NCBI RefSeq assembly: GCF_019052805.1
Contig: NZ_JAHQRJ010000003.1
Span: 186,001 to 250,000 of the forward strand
Origin: Noviherbaspirillum sp. L7-7A
GTDB lineage: Bacteria; Pseudomonadota; Gammaproteobacteria; Burkholderiales; Burkholderiaceae_D
Reading direction: 5' to 3'
DNA: 64,000 nucleotides
The position numbers were made by a program, and so were the translations under genes. A model generated the notes under the pieces. It was not told the origin of the DNA. It made no database searches and saw nothing but the letters and a program-made list of their open reading frames with translations. This document shows positions 61,595 through 64,000 of this stretch, one piece after another (position 1 is the stretch's first letter; each line of letters starts with the position of its first letter).

Positions 61595-62820
61595 ATGAAA
61601 AAGCTGACTGTCTTCTTTTGCGGCTGGGGACAGCGCTGGCCGGTGGCGACGCTTGCGGAAAGTGGCCGGCACCTGCTGTTCAAGTATTCGCCGGAAGCAT
61701 TAAGCCGGGGCATAAAGCTGTCGCCGCGGCATCTGAAACTCAGGGCAGGCGCTTATGGTGGCTTTCCTGAATACCAGCTAAGGCTGCCGGGCCTGGTTGC
61801 CGATGCCCTGCCTGACGGCTGGGGCCTGCTGCTGATGGATCGCTTCTTCAGCAAGCACTTTGGGCGCCAGCCGCATCAGGTGTCACCGCTGGACCGGCTT
61901 GCCTTCCTGGGCGAGCGCGCAATGGGCGCGCTGGCGTTTGAACCGGCAACGGACACCACCCTGGAAACGCCGGACCTGGAATTGCTGGCGCTGGCCAGGG
62001 AAGTGCAGGCTGTGGTGGCCGACCGCGACACTGCCGCGCTGAAGCAGTTGCTGATGCTGGGCGGCAGCCCGCACGGCGCCGGCCCCAAGGCGCTGGTCCA
62101 GTACGATACTGAAGCCGAATTGGTCAGCACGCGCAGCGATGCGCCAGGCACGCCGTGGCTGGTGAAGTTTCCCGGCAGGCACGAGAATAAAGAAGTCTGC
62201 GCCATTGAATCCTGCTATGCCCGGCTGGCGCGGGCGTGCGGCCTGGACTTGCCCCGCACCCGCTATTTCGACCTAGGCGCGCGCCATGTGGCCTTCGGTA
62301 TCGAACGCTTCGACCGCGTGGATGGCATGCGTGTGCCCATGCATACCCTGGCCGGCGTCCTGCATGCCAACTTCCGCCTGCCGGCGTGAGCTACCAGACC
62401 CTGCTGCGCGCCACCCGCCTTTTCACGCACAGCGAACGCGAGGAGGACAAGGCCTTCGAGCGTTGCGTGTCCAACGTGGTCTTCCATAACCGCGACGATC
62501 ATGCGAAGAACTTTTCCTTTCGGATGGACCATGCCTGCAGGTGGAAGCTCGCGCCCTGCTACGACCTCAGCTATTGCGAGGGGCTAGGCGGCGAGCATCA
62601 GATGGATGTCGAAGGCGAAGGGCGCGAACCAGGCCGGGCACACGTGATGCGCCTGGCCGCTTCCAACAGCCTGGATCCCGCCCGGGCCGCCACCGCGATC
62701 GACCGTGTCGCAGCTATGGCCGGCGCATTCGGCGCAATCTGCAAGGACTACCTGATCCGTCCGGCCACGCGCCAGCGGATGGCTCGGGTGGTCGAGGCCA
62801 ACCGCGGGCGCGTGGCATGA
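61595..62820 (+). pseudogene. hipA: Second HipA-like kinase toxin, frameshifted
   Basis: Residues 1-264 from ATG 61595 match HipA (HLLFKYSPEALSRG, LPGLVADALPDGWG, GGSPHGAGPKALVQ as phosphate-binding loop, VKFPGRHENKEVC, HVAFGIERFDR), ending at TGA 62387-62389. The next frame continues SYQTLLRATRLF, SNVVFHNRDDHAKNFSF with the catalytic loop, and APCYDLSY with the metal-binding Asp, to 62820. A single-base indel near 62380-62390 explains the break. The N-terminal piece lacks the catalytic loop, so kinase activity is lost. This subtype differs from the HipA at 8.9 kb. Confidence 0.85.
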
Positions 62821-62940
62821 ATGTTTTAAAGGATTTGAAGCGTTTCCGACGTTGAATGCTGCGCCTGATCAGCTTGTTGCCGCAACATCGGGTTTTAAAT
62901 CCCTGTCAGGAGCAATCAAGCGCCAGCGCACACGCCGCCT

Positions 62941-63972
62941 ATGGTCGCCAGACAACACCTGCCGGAAGCACAGCCCGGCGCCATCGGCCGGCGCGGCGAA
63001 AACCTGCCCCCGCCACGCTGTCTGAACTGCCTGCTGCCGGCATTGACCCTCTTCCTGTGTGGCTGTACCGACGGCGCACCGTCGTCCTACCAGGGGTATA
63101 TAGAGGGTGAGTTCCTTTATCTTTCGGCGCCACAGGCCGGCTACCTGAAGTCGCTGGACGCGCTGCGCGGCAGCCGGGTGGCGCCTGGCCAAGCGGTATT
63201 TGCACTTGCTGGCGACCCGGATGCTGAATCGCTGGACGAAGCGCAGGCCCGGGCTGACGCGGCCAGGGAGCGGCTGGCCAATTTGGCCGCGCCGCGCCGC
63301 CAGCCTGAAATCGCGGCGCTGGAAGCGAATCTTCGCGCAGCACAGGCTAGCCTGTCTCTTGCGCAGAACCGCCTGGGCCGGCAGCAGTCGCTGGCGGAAC
63401 GTCATTTCGTCTCCCCTGCAAGCCTGGATGAAGCGCGCAGCCAGCGCGACCAATTGCAGGGGCAAGTGGAAGCGGCGCAGCAGCAGCTCGCTACCTACCG
63501 CGCCGCGCTGGGCCGTAGCGCCGAGGTCCGTGCGGCCGAAGCAGACCTACTGGCGGCCCGTGCCCAGGCAGCGCAGATGCGCTGGCGGCTTGACAGCAAG
63601 ACGGTCAGGGCGCCGGCCGCCGGTGAAATTAGCGAAACCTATTACCGCGTGGGCGAATGGGTGGCGGCGGGTGTGCCGGTAGCCAGCCTGCTGCCGGACC
63701 AGCGTCGCCGCCTGCGCTTCTACGTTCCTGAAACCGCACTTGCCCGTCTGCAGCCCGGCATGGCAATCGAGGCCGGCTGCGACGGCTGTGTGCAGCCGAT
63801 CCGCGGCACCATCGATTTTATCGCGCCGCAGGCTGAATACACGCCGCCGGTGATCTACAGCCGCGGCAGCCGGGAAAAGCTGGTGTTCCGGGTGGAAGCG
63901 GTGCCGCTGCCCGAGCAGGCTGCCCGCCTGCGGCCGGGCTTGCCCATCGACGTGCGCATTGCGGGCCGCTGA
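62941..63972 (+). CDS. HlyD-family periplasmic adaptor lipoprotein
   Basis: The 343-residue protein has a hydrophobic segment with a lipobox-like FLCGC, then a lipoyl half (IEGEFLYLSAPQAGYLKSLDALRGSRVAPGQAVFALAG). A long coiled hairpin follows (DEAQARADAARERLANL to QQLATYRAAL), then the second lipoyl half (TVRAPAAGEISETYYRVGEWVAAGVPVASLLP) and a beta-barrel end. This is the layout of YbhG/YhiI adaptors that join an ABC exporter to an outer-membrane channel. The start is uncertain because ~30 residues precede the hydrophobic segment. The next gene starts one base after its stop. Confidence 0.85.
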   Translation: MVARQHLPEAQPGAIGRRGENLPPPRCLNCLLPALTLFLCGCTDGAPSSYQGYIEGEFLYLSAPQAGYLKSLDALRGSRVAPGQAVFALAGDPDAESLDEAQARADAARERLANLAAPRRQPEIAALEANLRAAQASLSLAQNRLGRQQSLAERHFVSPASLDEARSQRDQLQGQVEAAQQQLATYRAALGRSAEVRAAEADLLAARAQAAQMRWRLDSKTVRAPAAGEISETYYRVGEWVAAGVPVASLLPDQRRRLRFYVPETALARLQPGMAIEAGCDGCVQPIRGTIDFIAPQAEYTPPVIYSRGSREKLVFRVEAVPLPEQAARLRPGLPIDVRIAGR

Positions 63973-63973
63973 C

Positions 63974-64000
63974 ATGGCGTCGCCGCTGGTGATCGATGTC
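63974..64000 (+). CDS. Probable ABC exporter ATPase, first nine codons
   Basis: An ATG one base past the adaptor stop opens MASPLVIDV and runs off the window. A hydrophobic strand at this position is the usual beginning of an ABC ATP-binding subunit, and YbhG-like adaptors are normally followed by YbhF-like ATPases. The assignment rests on context. Confidence 0.45.

Overview
The window reads as chromosome of a GC-rich betaproteobacterium, most like Burkholderiales (Oxalobacteraceae or a relative). The evidence is three orphan tripartite-tricarboxylate (Bug/TctC) binding proteins, many ATGA-type gene overlaps, a riboswitch-led cobalamin operon in betaproteobacterial order, and a high-GC codon bias that leaves long antisense frames open. 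No rRNA, tRNA or CRISPR array was seen. The left edge cuts a 5-oxoprolinase gene and the right edge cuts the first codons of a probable ABC ATPase.

Layout. 0-4.3 kb: 3' part of a fused 5-oxoprolinase, a wrecked CPA1 Na+/H+ antiporter gene, and two overlapping membrane-protein genes (HPP and DUF1622). 4.4-10.3 kb: a PPOX flavoprotein, a Bug/NIPSNAP pair under an AraC regulator, a periplasmic binding protein, and a hipB-hipA toxin-antitoxin locus whose hipA carries an amber codon. Three operator-like dyads spaced exactly 50 bp apart precede hipB. 10.5-15.7 kb: one operon of Bug receptor, Gfo/Idh/MocA dehydrogenase, DUF993 protein, TIM-barrel isomerase and TetR, with a clear promoter and operator palindrome. 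16-22 kb: a chemoreceptor with almost no sensor domain, two small envelope proteins, a LysR-Bug divergent pair, an alpha/beta hydrolase and an ICMT-like membrane methyltransferase.

22.4-36.6 kb: cobalamin assembly and uptake. cobT-cobS-cobC lie upstream of a cobalamin riboswitch. The riboswitch heads btuB-btuC-btuD-cobO-cobB-cobU-cbiB-cobD-btuF-(BtuF-like cytosolic protein)-cobQ, nearly all overlapping. Together these genes import corrinoids, adenosylate them, amidate the ring, attach the aminopropanol arm and build the nucleotide loop.

37.4-49.5 kb: a polysaccharide region. On the plus strand are an OpgC-like acyltransferase and a secreted GH16 glucanase. On the minus strand is a cellulose-synthase-like GT2 with a variant QxxRW motif, three tandem DUF3131 envelope proteins and a duplicated-repeat beta-barrel candidate. 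These are bracketed by a complete partner-switching module: SpoIIE-type phosphatase and HATPase anti-sigma kinase at one end, STAS antagonist at the other.

49.8-64 kb: an accessory region with decayed genes. It holds a four-gene phospho-signalling cassette (VWA protein, Ser/Thr kinase with FHA-like tail, PPP-family phosphatase, zinc-ribbon membrane protein) resembling a TerY-P triad but with a different phosphatase class. Next come a prolyl aminopeptidase remnant, a broken tyrosine recombinase, an alpha/beta hydrolase, a TetR/MFS efflux unit with matching twin operators and an SDR deletion remnant, a second broken hipBA locus, and an HlyD-type adaptor starting an efflux operon.

The best candidates for something undescribed are the VWA-kinase-PPP-zinc-ribbon cassette (51.5-55.8 kb) and the partner-switch-controlled DUF3131/GT2 polysaccharide locus (39.6-49.5 kb).
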